Source of the DNA: an uncultured Roseicyclus sp.
GTDB taxonomy: Bacteria > Pseudomonadota > Alphaproteobacteria > Rhodobacterales > Rhodobacteraceae
NCBI GenBank assembly: GCA_947500415.1
Contig: CANMRT010000004.1
Coordinates: 372,001-436,000 of the forward strand
Length of the DNA stretch: 64,000 bases
Direction: 5' to 3'
The notes beneath the pieces were generated by a model that saw only the letters and a program-made list of their open reading frames with translations, did no database searches and had not been told where the DNA came from. Positions 37,421-47,330 of the stretch are shown in pieces. Within the stretch, counting starts at the first letter, position 1. The number at the start of each line of letters is the position of its first letter. The position numbers were made by a program, and so were the translations under genes.

Positions 37421-38694
37421 GCGGCTGTCTTGCGGCGCCGGTTGCGACGGGGGCGACGTGGTTTGCCCTCGGCACCTGCCGGTTTGGGGGCACGGTTGCG
37501 TTGACCTTGGCCACCGCCGCCGCCGCCACCAGCACGACGACGTCCGCCGCCACGCTTGGGCTTGTCGACCTTCACGGCCTCGGGCCGCTCACCGTAGGCC
37601 ACCGGAATGCTGATCTTCATCAGTTTCTCGATGTCTTTCAGCAGATCAACCTCTTCCGCGCTGACCAGAGCAATCGCTTCCCCCTCACGGCCCGCACGCG
37701 CGGTGCGGCCAATCCGGTGGACGTAGTTGTCTGGTGTATCGGGAAGCTCATAGTTGATGACGTAAGCCACGCCCGGAATGTCGATGCCACGCGCGGCCAC
37801 GTCGGTTGCTACGAGGATCTTCACGGTGCCGTCGCGGAACGCCTTGATGGCGCGGTCGCGCTGGCCCTGCGATTTGTTGCCGTGGATCGAGGCCGCGTTG
37901 AAGCCGTCGGCCACCAGCCCTTTCATCAGCTTCTCACAGCCATGCTTCGTGCGGCCAAAGACCAGCACCAGCGCCTCGGGATCCTTGCGCAGGATCGCGC
38001 GCAGGGCATCGCCCTTTTCGGGCTTGGACATGAACCGCACCGATTGCGTGACCTTGTCCGCCGCCTTGCCGGGGGGAGAGACCTGAACGCGCCTGGGGTT
38101 GTTCAGGTAAGCCTGCGACAGCTCTTCCATCTGCTTGGGCATGGTAGCCGAAAACAGCATCGTCTGGCGTGGCGTACCAAGCGCGGGCGCGATCTTGCGC
38201 AGCGCGTGGATGAAGCCGAGGTCGAGCATCTGGTCCGCCTCGTCCAGTACAAGGTGCTGCACGGTATCAAGGCGGATCGCCTTGCGCTCCATCAAGTCGA
38301 TCAGACGGCCGGGCGTGGCGACAAGGATGTCGATGCCCTTGGCAATCGTGGAGATCTGACGCCCGATGCTTTGGCCGCCCACAACGGTGGCCACTTTGAT
38401 CGGCGAGTTCTGCGTGAAGACACGAAGGCTATCGGCGATCTGGTTCACCAACTCACGCGTCGGTGCAAGGATCAGGGCGCGGGTCGTCTTGGGCTCGGGC
38501 TTGCCGTGCAGACCCAAGAGATGCTCCAGCAGAGGCAGGCCAAAGGCGAGCGTTTTGCCGGTGCCGGTCTGGGCGAGGCCCATGATGTCGTGGCCTTCCA
38601 GCGCCAAAGGAATGGCCTGGTTCTGGATCGGAGTGGGTTCGCTGAACCCGGCGGTTTTCAGGGATTTGGCGAGGCTTGGCTTCAGGCCAAGCAT
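37417..38694 (-). CDS. DEAD/DEAH-box RNA helicase (RhlE-like)
   Basis: Q-motif GFSEPTPIQNQAIP, AQTGTGKT, PTRELVNQI, VLDEADQML, FSATMP, HRIGRTARAG; basic glycine-rich C-terminus. Confidence 0.95.
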   Translation of the reverse strand: MLGLKPSLAKSLKTAGFSEPTPIQNQAIPLALEGHDIMGLAQTGTGKTLAFGLPLLEHLLGLHGKPEPKTTRALILAPTRELVNQIADSLRVFTQNSPIKVATVVGGQSIGRQISTIAKGIDILVATPGRLIDLMERKAIRLDTVQHLVLDEADQMLDLGFIHALRKIAPALGTPRQTMLFSATMPKQMEELSQAYLNNPRRVQVSPPGKAADKVTQSVRFMSKPEKGDALRAILRKDPEALVLVFGRTKHGCEKLMKGLVADGFNAASIHGNKSQGQRDRAIKAFRDGTVKILVATDVAARGIDIPGVAYVINYELPDTPDNYVHRIGRTARAGREGEAIALVSAEEVDLLKDIEKLMKISIPVAYGERPEAVKVDKPKRGGGRRRAGGGGGGGQGQRNRAPKPAGAEGKPRRPRRNRRRKTAA

Positions 38695-38984
38695 GTCGAA
38701 ATCAAACAATACGTATCCTTTCGGGATCGCGCCATCAGGGCACGAACCGAATTGGCCGCACATGGACGTGCGGCGAAGCTAGGGTGCGACCGGGCGGCTC
38801 ATCCGCCGATCGTCAGAGCCCTGCGTGATGGGGATCTTGGGAATGTGTATCGGTGCTGGTGGCCCACTTTTTGGGCGACTGCTCACGCGGCAGTGCAGCA
38901 TCGTTATGGAGCAGATGGAGGGTTGCGGTGGATAAGTCAAGTTTTTCCCACGATAACTTCTGAGCGCGAAGGGCGGCCCCTGAC

Positions 38985-39035
38985 CCTGGGTGGGGGTAAA
39001 GCCCCCTCCCAGGGGGAGGGTCGGGGGCTGCCCGA
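38985..39035. repeat. GC-rich palindromic intergenic element
   Basis: GGTGGGGGTAAAGCCCCCTCCCAGGGGGAGGGTCGGGGGCTG: nested GC hairpins (CCCCCTCCC/GGGGGAGGG, AGCCCCC/GGGGGCT). Only copy noticed. Confidence 0.4.
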
Positions 39036-39185
39036 TGGTTCCCATCGTGCGGGGTGGGCATTGACCGTCGCTACCCATCATCACCGACCTTTATGACACC
39101 CTTCAGTGATCTTGGTGTCGCGCCTCTTCCCTTGCCCGCGCCCTTCGCGTAAGCCCGCGCCGTCCCATTCGAAAAGGAACAGATC

Positions 39186-40208
39186 ATGGGTTACCGAGTC
39201 GTCGTCGCAGGCGCCACCGGCAACGTGGGCCGCGAAATGCTGAACATCCTGGCCGAGCGCCAGTTCCCTGTCGATGAGATCGTGGCGCTTGCCTCGCGTC
39301 GGTCGCTGGGGTCCGAGTGCAGCTTTGGTGACAAGACACTCAAGACGAAAGACCTCGACACGTTCGATTTCGAGGGCTGGGATATCGCTCTGTTCGCCAT
39401 TGGCTCGGACGCGACTAAGAAATATGCACCCAAGGCAGCGAAGGCCGGGTGCATCGTGATCGATAACTCCTCGCTCTACCGCTACGACCCGGAAATTCCG
39501 CTAGTCGTGCCGGAGGTGAACCCCGAGGCCGTCGATCAGGTGCACAACAAGAATATCATTGCGAACCCGAATTGTTCGACCGCGCAGATGGTTGTGGCGC
39601 TGAAGCCCCTCCATGATCGCGCGAAGATCAAGCGCGTGGTTGTGTCGACTTATCAATCCGTCTCCGGTGCCGGGAAGGACGGCATGGACGAGCTGTGGGA
39701 GCAGACCAAGGCGGTCTATAACCCGGTGAAGGACGTGCCGCCCACAAAATTCCAGCGCCAGATCGCTTTCAACGTGATCCCGCAGATCGACGTCTTCATG
39801 GAAGACGGGACCACGAAGGAAGAATGGAAGATGGTGGTCGAGACGAAGAAGATCGTCGACCCCGCTATCAAGGTCACGGCCACCTGTGTGCGAGTTCCGG
39901 TCTTTGTGGGTCATGCGGAAGCGGTGAACATCGAGTTCGAAGATTTCCTTGATGAAGAGGAAGCCCGCGACATCCTACGGGAAGCACCGGGCATCATGGT
40001 CGTCGATAAGCGCGAAGACGGCGGCTATACGACGCCCGTAGAATGCGTGGGTGACTATGCGACGTTCATCAGCCGGATCCGTCAGGACTCGACGATTGAG
40101 AACGGTCTGAACCTATGGTGCGTTTCTGACAACCTGCGCAAAGGCGCGGCGCTGAATGCGGTTCAGATTGCGGAAACGCTGGGTAACCGGGTGCTGAAGA
40201 AGGGCTGA
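39186..40208 (+). CDS. asd: Aspartate-semialdehyde dehydrogenase
   Basis: MGYRVVVAGATGNVGREMLNILAERQFPVDEIVALASRRSLGSE; IIANPNCSTAQMVVALKPLHD; VVVSTYQSVSGAGKDGMDEL. Confidence 0.96.
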   Translation: MGYRVVVAGATGNVGREMLNILAERQFPVDEIVALASRRSLGSECSFGDKTLKTKDLDTFDFEGWDIALFAIGSDATKKYAPKAAKAGCIVIDNSSLYRYDPEIPLVVPEVNPEAVDQVHNKNIIANPNCSTAQMVVALKPLHDRAKIKRVVVSTYQSVSGAGKDGMDELWEQTKAVYNPVKDVPPTKFQRQIAFNVIPQIDVFMEDGTTKEEWKMVVETKKIVDPAIKVTATCVRVPVFVGHAEAVNIEFEDFLDEEEARDILREAPGIMVVDKREDGGYTTPVECVGDYATFISRIRQDSTIENGLNLWCVSDNLRKGAALNAVQIAETLGNRVLKKG

Positions 40209-40278
40209 TCGCGGCGATTTCAGGGGTTAAAAAACGGTTAATCGTTTCCTGGAAATGATTTAGAAACAGATACTTAAG

Positions 40279-40312
40279 GGAGGGTTGCAACCTTGCAACC
40301 CTCTTTTTTTTT
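40279..40312 (+). terminator. Rho-independent terminator after asd
   Basis: AGGGTTGCAA-CC-TTGCAACCCT followed by a nine-T run after CTC. Confidence 0.92.
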
Positions 40313-40452
40313 GGTGTCCCACCCAAGGATCGACTCTCGGCCTCCGTCTTACCTTCATATCCACCCCCCTCCCGGGCCGGGTTTCCCCACCTTGTTTGGC
40401 GGGGCGACCCGGCCGATTGTACTTATTATATTCACGTGAAGGACCGCCCCTG

Positions 40453-42132
40453 ATGAAACGCCTTTTCCTGACCACCGCCATTTGCGCCGCTTTGCCCTTT
40501 GCCGCCCAAGCCGATGACATTTTGATCCGCGCCGATCTGTCCGGCGCCACAGTTTATGCCACCGCTGCCGACGTGATCCGCACCGGTACGGCCACGATCC
40601 CCGCCGGTCGCCACCGCCTGCTGATCGCCATGCCTGACATGGATGAAGCGGCTTTGCCCCAAGTCTCCGGTCCAGAAGGCGTCCGCTTTGGCCCGCCGCA
40701 ACCGCTGCGCAATTTCGCGCTGAATGAGGGCGCGCTGGATGACGCAGCCCAAGCTGCTGCCCGCGCCGATGTGGAGGCCGCGGAAGAGGCACTGATCGCC
40801 GCGCAAGATGCCTTGGTCGAGGCCGATGCCGCCATCCGTTCGGTGGAAACGCAGCAAAGCTACGTCGCAGCGATTTTGCGCGGTGGTGAGAACGGTGTAG
40901 CGATGCCCGAAGATCCCGCGCTTGTGCCGCAGTTCCTTGCCACGCTGGGCTCCGAAAGCGCGCGTCTGGCCACGGAACTCCAGGACGCCCGCATTGCGCG
41001 GCGTGATCTGGCAGAGGCCGTGACCGACGCACAAACCGCCCTTGGCGTCGCCACCCAGGTCCTGAGCGAGCTGCGGCCTTTAGGCACCCAGATCAACGTC
41101 TTTGCGGTTGATGTGTCGGCCAGCGAAGAGGTGACCGGTGACATCTCCCTGTCTTACCTGACCGCTTCGGCGGGGTGGGCCCCGAGCTATGAGCTGGATT
41201 TGGATACCGAGGCGGATGTGCTGTCGGTCGAGCGGTTCGTTGTGTTGCGCACCTATGGTGCAGCGCGGTGGGAAGACGTGGACGTGACGTTCTCAACCGC
41301 CAGCCCCGCGCGGGATCGGGAGCCGACGAATGTGTTTTCACGCCCGGCGCGTCTGCTGAACCCGCAGGATGCGCGGGGTGGTAGCGCGCTTTCGGATGGG
41401 CTTGCGTTGGAATCCTTGCCGGCCCCGCAACCGGCCATCGCAGGCTATGCCGCCGCGATTGAGCCCGTCGTGATTGTCGAAGAGGCGCGGTCTCTTGGCG
41501 CCGAGTTTTCGGGCCTCTCCGTGTCCTACCCGTATTCGACGCCGGTGTCGGTTGGCACGACGGGCGAAGTCCTGTTGCCGTTCGATACACTGGAGCTGGA
41601 GGTCGAAACGGAAAACCGCGCAGTGCCGCGGTGGGACGAAACCGCGTTCCTGATCGCCATGACGGAGAATGACACGGGTGAGCCGATCCTGCCGGGCGAC
41701 GCTGTGTTTTACCGCGACGGCGCTTTGATGGGTGAGGGGTCACTGCCCTTGATCGCCAGCGGGGCGGAGGCCGAGATGGCTTTCGGTGCGTTGGATCATT
41801 TGCAGTTGGTCTGGCTTGATCGCTCGCTAGCCGAAGGCGACCGGGGTCTCTTCACGACCTCTACCACGCAATCGCGGGAATTGGCGTTCGGTGTCGAGAA
41901 TACTGGTGCGGAGGCGGAGAACGTGCGCATTTACCACGCGGTGCCGTTTGCGGAGCAAGAGGATCTGGAGCTTGATCTGACGCTGTCGCTACGACCCACG
42001 GAAGAAGATGTGGACGACCAGCGTGGCGTCCATGCCTGGGAAATCACTGTGGCGTCCGGCGAAACTGAACTGGTCGAAATGGGGGTCGATTTCGAATTCC
42101 CCGAAGGTCAGATCCTCGACTGGCAGCCTTGA
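40453..42132 (+). CDS. DUF4139 (mucoidy inhibitor MuiA-like) exported protein
   Basis: Signal peptide MKRLFLTTAICAALPFAAQADD; YLTASAGWAPSYELDLDTEADVLSVERFVVLRTYGAARWEDVDVTFSTASPAR. Confidence 0.82.
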   Translation: MKRLFLTTAICAALPFAAQADDILIRADLSGATVYATAADVIRTGTATIPAGRHRLLIAMPDMDEAALPQVSGPEGVRFGPPQPLRNFALNEGALDDAAQAAARADVEAAEEALIAAQDALVEADAAIRSVETQQSYVAAILRGGENGVAMPEDPALVPQFLATLGSESARLATELQDARIARRDLAEAVTDAQTALGVATQVLSELRPLGTQINVFAVDVSASEEVTGDISLSYLTASAGWAPSYELDLDTEADVLSVERFVVLRTYGAARWEDVDVTFSTASPARDREPTNVFSRPARLLNPQDARGGSALSDGLALESLPAPQPAIAGYAAAIEPVVIVEEARSLGAEFSGLSVSYPYSTPVSVGTTGEVLLPFDTLELEVETENRAVPRWDETAFLIAMTENDTGEPILPGDAVFYRDGALMGEGSLPLIASGAEAEMAFGALDHLQLVWLDRSLAEGDRGLFTTSTTQSRELAFGVENTGAEAENVRIYHAVPFAEQEDLELDLTLSLRPTEEDVDDQRGVHAWEITVASGETELVEMGVDFEFPEGQILDWQP

Positions 42133-42657
42133 TTATTCATCCTCGATCAGGATGATGTCTGGCTCCTCCCCCAGATCTGGAAACAGACTGGGGTGGGCGC
42201 CGGGCTTTGCCTTTTCCAACACGCGGTGGGCCAACCAATCGTGAGAATGGTTCGGAAAGGCCGCCCCGAAGCGCCGCATCAGATCGGCATAGGGCCAGCC
42301 AAGGTCCGAGGCCTTGCAGATACGGGCGGCGGTGCTCAGACAATGGAGAGCGAGGCCACCGCCACGTTCGCGGAACGTGTAGCCATGAACGGCCAAGCGT
42401 TCTTGCAGATCTTCCCATCCGGTGGCCTGAGCCAGATCAACTGCGAGGAGGGCGCGGAGCGGCCCGAGGAGCGATTGAGATCGACGCTCCTCCACCCTTT
42501 CGGGTATCCTCGCAGTTTCCCTTTGTTCCGTGAGTGATTGTACCAGAAGGAGGTGCGCAAAGGTGACCGGCGACATGCCATTGGCCTGCGCGCGGTGGCG
42601 CAGGACTTTGGTCAGGTCAGGGGGTAGGCTGACGAGGAGGGGGACGGACATTTCCAT
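42133..42657 (-). CDS. Hypothetical protein with ribbon-helix-helix-like N-terminus
   Basis: PLLVSLPPDLTKVLRHRAQANGMSPVTFAHLLLVQSL is RHH-like; the GWEDLQERLAVHGYTFRERGGGLALH segment is reminiscent of relaxase-associated domains. Confidence 0.5.
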   Translation of the reverse strand: MEMSVPLLVSLPPDLTKVLRHRAQANGMSPVTFAHLLLVQSLTEQRETARIPERVEERRSQSLLGPLRALLAVDLAQATGWEDLQERLAVHGYTFRERGGGLALHCLSTAARICKASDLGWPYADLMRRFGAAFPNHSHDWLAHRVLEKAKPGAHPSLFPDLGEEPDIILIEDE

Positions 42658-42696
42658 GGCCCACCCCAGCGCGATTCTGGTTAAGGGCGCGTTAAG

Positions 42697-43227
42697 TCAG
42701 CCTTCGACGGTTTCCTGTAGACGCGCCAAGCCACGCTCATAATCCGCACCAACGAGGCCATCCATCATCAGGCCGAACCAACGGCCAATCGGGCCAGCGC
42801 CCATGTCGGCATCCAAGCCCCAAACGACGCGCGTGCCCTCGCCTTCCGGGACAAGCCGCCACCAGGCTTCAGCCGTGCCCATATCGCCGAAATCGAGCTC
42901 CGTCCGGACGCTTTCATTCTCGGCGAGTTCAACGATTTCCTGCCGTCCGTTGCCCACATTTGGATGCTCGGACGTCCACTCCATCACGTTGCCTACGCCC
43001 GTGTCAGGCCCGGAATATTCCACGACCATATCCGGGTCCAAATCCCCCCAGGGCGACCATTCGGAGAAAGCTTGAAGCGAGCTCACATGGGGGAACACGG
43101 CCTCGGGCGGGGCGTCCACGACCAGATCCCGTTCCACAATGACATGACGGGGCAGGAAAAAGCCTACCACGAGAAGCAAGGCGACTATGGCCACAAGGCC
43201 GATAAGAATGTTCCGCAGAATACGCAT
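42697..43227 (-). CDS. SRPBCC/polyketide cyclase-like protein with N-terminal TM
   Basis: MRILRNILIGLVAIVALLLVVGFFLPRHVIVERDLVVDAPPEAVFPHVSSLQAFSEWSPW. Confidence 0.88.
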   Translation of the reverse strand: MRILRNILIGLVAIVALLLVVGFFLPRHVIVERDLVVDAPPEAVFPHVSSLQAFSEWSPWGDLDPDMVVEYSGPDTGVGNVMEWTSEHPNVGNGRQEIVELAENESVRTELDFGDMGTAEAWWRLVPEGEGTRVVWGLDADMGAGPIGRWFGLMMDGLVGADYERGLARLQETVEG

Positions 43228-43306
43228 GGTTCCCTCCCGTGCAGTTAATTTGCGGGCGATACTACCACAGGTTGAGCGATATTAGGCAAGCCAGGGCAAA
43301 GGCCCG

Positions 43307-43618
43307 TCAGAATCTTTCGGCCCGTAGCACTTCGCAATCGCTGACACTGATCACACCGATATGCTTTTCGACCACTGCAAAAGCCTTGTTCAAAAGGTCG
43401 TCCAGCTTCTCTTCGGAAATGATGCAAATAACCTGAACCATGCCTTGCCCACGTCCGATCTGGCCCTCACGGCTCCAGTTTCCGGACCGCCCACCACCTG
43501 CGAGCACCGGCAGGATCGAATATCCCGTCACACCGGCGCTTTCCATGGCATCCGTCAGACGAGACTGCATGACGGCTTCGATAATCACGGCAACGCGCTT
43601 TGCCTTGTGGGTTTGCAT
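43307..43618 (-). CDS. PII-like protein, SbtB-type
   Basis: AKRVAVIIEAVMQSRLTDAMESAGVTGYSILPVLAGGGRSGNWSREGQIGRGQGMVQVICIISEEKLDDLL; ferredoxin-like PII pattern directly downstream of SbtA-like gene. Confidence 0.78.
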   Translation of the reverse strand: MQTHKAKRVAVIIEAVMQSRLTDAMESAGVTGYSILPVLAGGGRSGNWSREGQIGRGQGMVQVICIISEEKLDDLLNKAFAVVEKHIGVISVSDCEVLRAERF

Positions 43619-43619
43619 G

Positions 43620-44600
43620 TCAGCCTCCGGTCACGAAACTGGCCACCGCAAGGTAAAGCGGGATGCCAAGGGTCAGGTTGAATGGGAACGTAACGCCAAG
43701 CGAAAGGGTCAGGTAGATAGACGGGTTCGCTTCGGGCAGGGCCACACGCATGGCGGCGGGCACGGCGATGTAGGAGGCCGAGGCAGAGAGCGTCATGAAC
43801 AGGACCAAGCCGCCGGGGCTAAGGGCCAGAAGGACGCCCGCGATCAATCCGAAGACTGACCCTACAATCGGCATCACAACACCAAAGAGGAATAGCCCAG
43901 GCTTCAATACGCCACGCGCTTCCCGCAGGCCGCGGCCGGCGACGAGGCCCATATCCAGCAGGAACAGGCACAGCACACCCTGGAACGGTGTGACGATGAA
44001 TGCGGCAATCAGGTCGAGCCCTTCGTTGCCCGTGATGACGCCGATCAGGAAAGAGCCAACAAGCAAAACGATGGAGCCGTTCAAAAGAATCTCGCGCATC
44101 AGGCCCGCGTCCATCTTGGCCGCGTTTTTGTCGAAGCGCGCGATGAGCCAAAGGGCCGATAAGATGGCAGGTGCCTCCATCACGGCAGCGACGGCGACCA
44201 TGTAGCCTTCGGATGCGAGACCCGCGCCCTCCACAACAGATGTGGCTGCCACAAACGTCACAATGGAGATCGAGCCATAATGGCCTGCGACCGCTGCCGC
44301 ATCGACGACGGAAAGGCCGGTCATCAGGCGGAGAAGCGCAAAGGCCACCATCGGGATCGCAAAGGACAGGACCAGACCGGCGACGAGTGAAAGGATCAGC
44401 GTGGAGTCGATGCCGTTGGAGGCAACCGCAGCGCCGCCTTTGAAGCCGATGGCGAACAGCAGGTAGATCGACATGCCCTTAGCGATGGCTTCGGGGATCG
44501 ACAGGTCTGACCGCGCGAAAGCTGCTAGGACGCCAAGCGCGAAAAACAGGATGATCGGAGACAGCAGATTATTTGCGGCCAGCGCCAGCATACCCTCCAT
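43620..44600 (-). CDS. Sodium-dependent bicarbonate transporter, SbtA family
   Basis: NNLLSPIILFFALGVLAAFARSDLSIPEAIAKGMSIYLLFAIGFKGGAAVA: SbtA family N-terminus. Confidence 0.9.
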   Translation of the reverse strand: MEGMLALAANNLLSPIILFFALGVLAAFARSDLSIPEAIAKGMSIYLLFAIGFKGGAAVASNGIDSTLILSLVAGLVLSFAIPMVAFALLRLMTGLSVVDAAAVAGHYGSISIVTFVAATSVVEGAGLASEGYMVAVAAVMEAPAILSALWLIARFDKNAAKMDAGLMREILLNGSIVLLVGSFLIGVITGNEGLDLIAAFIVTPFQGVLCLFLLDMGLVAGRGLREARGVLKPGLFLFGVVMPIVGSVFGLIAGVLLALSPGGLVLFMTLSASASYIAVPAAMRVALPEANPSIYLTLSLGVTFPFNLTLGIPLYLAVASFVTGG

Positions 44601-44666
44601 CGAGGTCTCCCCTAATCCAACGGTCGTCTGGGCTGGGCTTTACGGATGCCAGCCACAGCGTGCAAG

Positions 44667-45341
44667 TCAGGTGCGTGCGAAATGGCGGACGGTCCCGTCG
44701 AAGGTTTCGAGATCCATTTCGGCGATGTCGGCCCAGATGCCATGCAGGCTGAGCCTTCCATCGTCGACGGCTTCCTTCACGAAAGGGTAGCCCAGTAGGT
44801 TTTCCAGGCTGACGTGAATGCCTTCTTTTTCCAGAGCGGTTTGTTTGTCTTCGGCATCTTCGATGTCCGCAACACGGTCGTAGCCGGGGCGCAGAGTATC
44901 CAGCCATCGGCCAATGAAGCTCTCGGTCTTATCAAAGTCCGGCGCATTGCCTTCGCACATAGCGATGCATCCAGCTACACCGCCGCACTTTGAATGGCCC
45001 ATGACAAGGATATGTTCTACCTTCAGATGCTTCACCGCGAACTCAACAGCAGCGGCCGTGCCGTGGTGTCGGCCATCAGGGGTGTAGGGAGAGACGAGGT
45101 TGGCGATGTTGCGGTGCACGAACAGCTCGCCCGTGCGCTGACCAAAGACGGAGTTGATCGCGACCCGGCTGTCGCAACAGGCGATGACCATGGCGCGGGG
45201 GTGCTGACCCTCTTCCGCCAGTTTGCGGAACCATTCTTCGTTTTCCGGGAACCGGGTTTCCTTCCAGTCGCGGTAGCGGTCCAGAAGATAATCGGGCAGG
45301 GATTTCACGCGATGCATCGGAAGCCTCTTGGTTCGTTTCAT
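44667..45341 (-). CDS. Beta-class carbonic anhydrase
   Basis: VIACCDSRVAINSVFG and ILVMGHSKCGGVAGC zinc-binding motifs. Confidence 0.95.
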   Translation of the reverse strand: MKRTKRLPMHRVKSLPDYLLDRYRDWKETRFPENEEWFRKLAEEGQHPRAMVIACCDSRVAINSVFGQRTGELFVHRNIANLVSPYTPDGRHHGTAAAVEFAVKHLKVEHILVMGHSKCGGVAGCIAMCEGNAPDFDKTESFIGRWLDTLRPGYDRVADIEDAEDKQTALEKEGIHVSLENLLGYPFVKEAVDDGRLSLHGIWADIAEMDLETFDGTVRHFART

Positions 45342-45485
45342 TGAATGTTTAACGGGAATTCCAACTAAATTGCAGCCGCTTTCTGCGCTCGCATAAAGGG
45401 TTTCTTCAGCACGTCAGTTCAGTGTGTTCGTTGTTCCCTGATTGGGGACCGTCCTGTGGTGGGGGCGATGTAATGGAGCGAGAGA

Positions 45486-45890
45486 ATGACAAGGAACCAA
45501 GGGGCCGGGGTGGCCCTTGAAGTTGCGGCATTGTCGATGGAGGAACCCGCGCGGTTCGACCCGGAATGCCTTGAAACGCTGTGCCGAAAGATTGGCGAGG
45601 TGCGGGCTGAGGCGGAAGTTGCCCTCGCTCTGCATCGCATTTCCGAGGGGCTGCCCAAGCTGCCCGGCCTGCTGAACCGTGATGAGCATGCCTTCCTTCG
45701 GGAAGTGGACCAGGTTGCGCGCGACGCGGAAATGATCGGCATGTCGACATTGGCCCGCGTGGCGCAGTCGGTGCTGGATAACTTCAAGCTGGCCGATCAT
45801 GTCGCGCTGGCCGCGACCCTTGCCCGCCTTGAACGTGTTGGGGAACGTTCGATCCATGCGGTTTGGGATCTGGAGGATCTTTCCGGCTGA
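45486..45890 (+). CDS. Small helical hypothetical protein (Hpt-like size)
   Basis: ORF FDPECLETLCRKIGEVRAEAEVALALHRISEGLPKL..., predicted all-helical; next gene follows in the same direction. Confidence 0.6.
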   Translation: MTRNQGAGVALEVAALSMEEPARFDPECLETLCRKIGEVRAEAEVALALHRISEGLPKLPGLLNRDEHAFLREVDQVARDAEMIGMSTLARVAQSVLDNFKLADHVALAATLARLERVGERSIHAVWDLEDLSG

Positions 45891-45950
45891 TCCCATCTTG
45901 CGAAGCGGCCCCTAAACGCTAGGCTGCGCGCACCGAAGAAGGGTGCGAGC

Positions 45951-47330
45951 ATGTCATTGAAATTTGCCGAAGCGCGGGCGGATGCCCTTCCTGTAACGCT
46001 GGTCAACCCAGATACAGTAGAAGACGACCTGTCCCAGCTGACCGATGCGCAACGCGCTTGGGCGCAAGCGCACGGGTTTAGCGGGCAATTGGGTCAATCC
46101 CTGACGCTGCCGGGCGATGGATTGGCCGGTGCGCTGGTAGGGCGTGGCTCGGCCAAGGATCGGGCCCGGAAGAGGTTCGCGATAGGTGCAGCCATCGCGG
46201 GTTTGCCCGGGGGTTGCTACAGCATCGTGAACATTTCGGATGACCGGGCCGAGGCGGATGAAATCGCGCTCGGCTATTTGCTGTCGTGCTATCGATTTGA
46301 TCGGTATCGCAAGCAATCGTCCTCCAAAGCTGAACTGGTCGCGCCGGACGGATGTGATGCGGAGCGCCTTGAGCGGATTGCCGACGCTGAGGCGCTCACC
46401 CGTGACCTGATCAACACGACCGCTGAGGACATGGGACCCGATGCGTTAGAGGCCGCGGTACGCGCATTGGCAGGCGCATTCGGGGCTGAGGTTTCGACGG
46501 TCGAGGGCGACGCGCTGAAGGAGCAGAACTTTCCATTGATCCACACCGTTGGCCGCGCAGCCGCAAAAGCGCCGCGACTGATCGAGATGACATGGGGCAG
46601 CGAAGGCCCGGCGCTGACCTTGGTGGGAAAGGGCGTGTGTTTCGACACCGGCGGTCTGAACCTGAAACCCGGCGCGTCGATGGGCTTGATGAAAAAGGAC
46701 ATGGGCGGTGCTGCGAATGTGCTGGGCCTCGCGCGGATGATCATGGGGGGTGGTATGACCTGTCGCCTACGCGTGTTGATCCCAGCGGTTGAGAACAATG
46801 TCGCGGGCAATTCCTTCCGGCCTAGTGACATCTATACGGCTCGCAATGGGCTGACGGTGGAGATCAACAACACCGATGCCGAGGGGCGCCTGGTTCTGGC
46901 TGATGCGCTGGCCTACGGCGCTGAAGCATCGCCCGATCTGATGATCTGCATGGCAACGCTGACCGGGGCCGCGCGTGTTGCGGTCGGTCCCGATATTGCG
47001 CCTTTCTATACAGATGACGAGGCGCTGGCCGGGACGCTCGCCACCGCCGCCGCACAGGTTGCCGACCCGGTTTGGCGACTACCATTCCATGATGCCTACG
47101 AGCCGATGGTCGAGCCGGGTATCGCCGACCTGGACAATGCGCCAGCCGGCGGCATGGCGGGGTCCATCACCGCAGCCCTTTTCCTGCGCCGCTTTGCCGA
47201 TGTGCCCCGGTTTGTGCATTTCGACATTTACGGCTGGCAACGCGCCAATGCCCCGGCGCGCCCGAAAGGGGGCGTTGGCCAAGGCATCCGCGCGTTGTTT
47301 GAAGCCCTGCCGGAGGTTCTGAAGCAATGA
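45951..47330 (+). CDS. Leucyl aminopeptidase family (M17) peptidase
   Basis: VGKGVCFDTGGLNLKPGASMGLMKKDMGGAANVLGLA and NTDAEGRLVLADALAYG. Confidence 0.95.
   Translation: MSLKFAEARADALPVTLVNPDTVEDDLSQLTDAQRAWAQAHGFSGQLGQSLTLPGDGLAGALVGRGSAKDRARKRFAIGAAIAGLPGGCYSIVNISDDRAEADEIALGYLLSCYRFDRYRKQSSSKAELVAPDGCDAERLERIADAEALTRDLINTTAEDMGPDALEAAVRALAGAFGAEVSTVEGDALKEQNFPLIHTVGRAAAKAPRLIEMTWGSEGPALTLVGKGVCFDTGGLNLKPGASMGLMKKDMGGAANVLGLARMIMGGGMTCRLRVLIPAVENNVAGNSFRPSDIYTARNGLTVEINNTDAEGRLVLADALAYGAEASPDLMICMATLTGAARVAVGPDIAPFYTDDEALAGTLATAAAQVADPVWRLPFHDAYEPMVEPGIADLDNAPAGGMAGSITAALFLRRFADVPRFVHFDIYGWQRANAPARPKGGVGQGIRALFEALPEVLKQ

Noticed and set aside
37054-39096. 680-aa plus-strand ORF antisense to the DEAD-box helicase
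   Set aside because: Helicase motifs are all intact on the minus strand; long antisense frame is a GC artefact.
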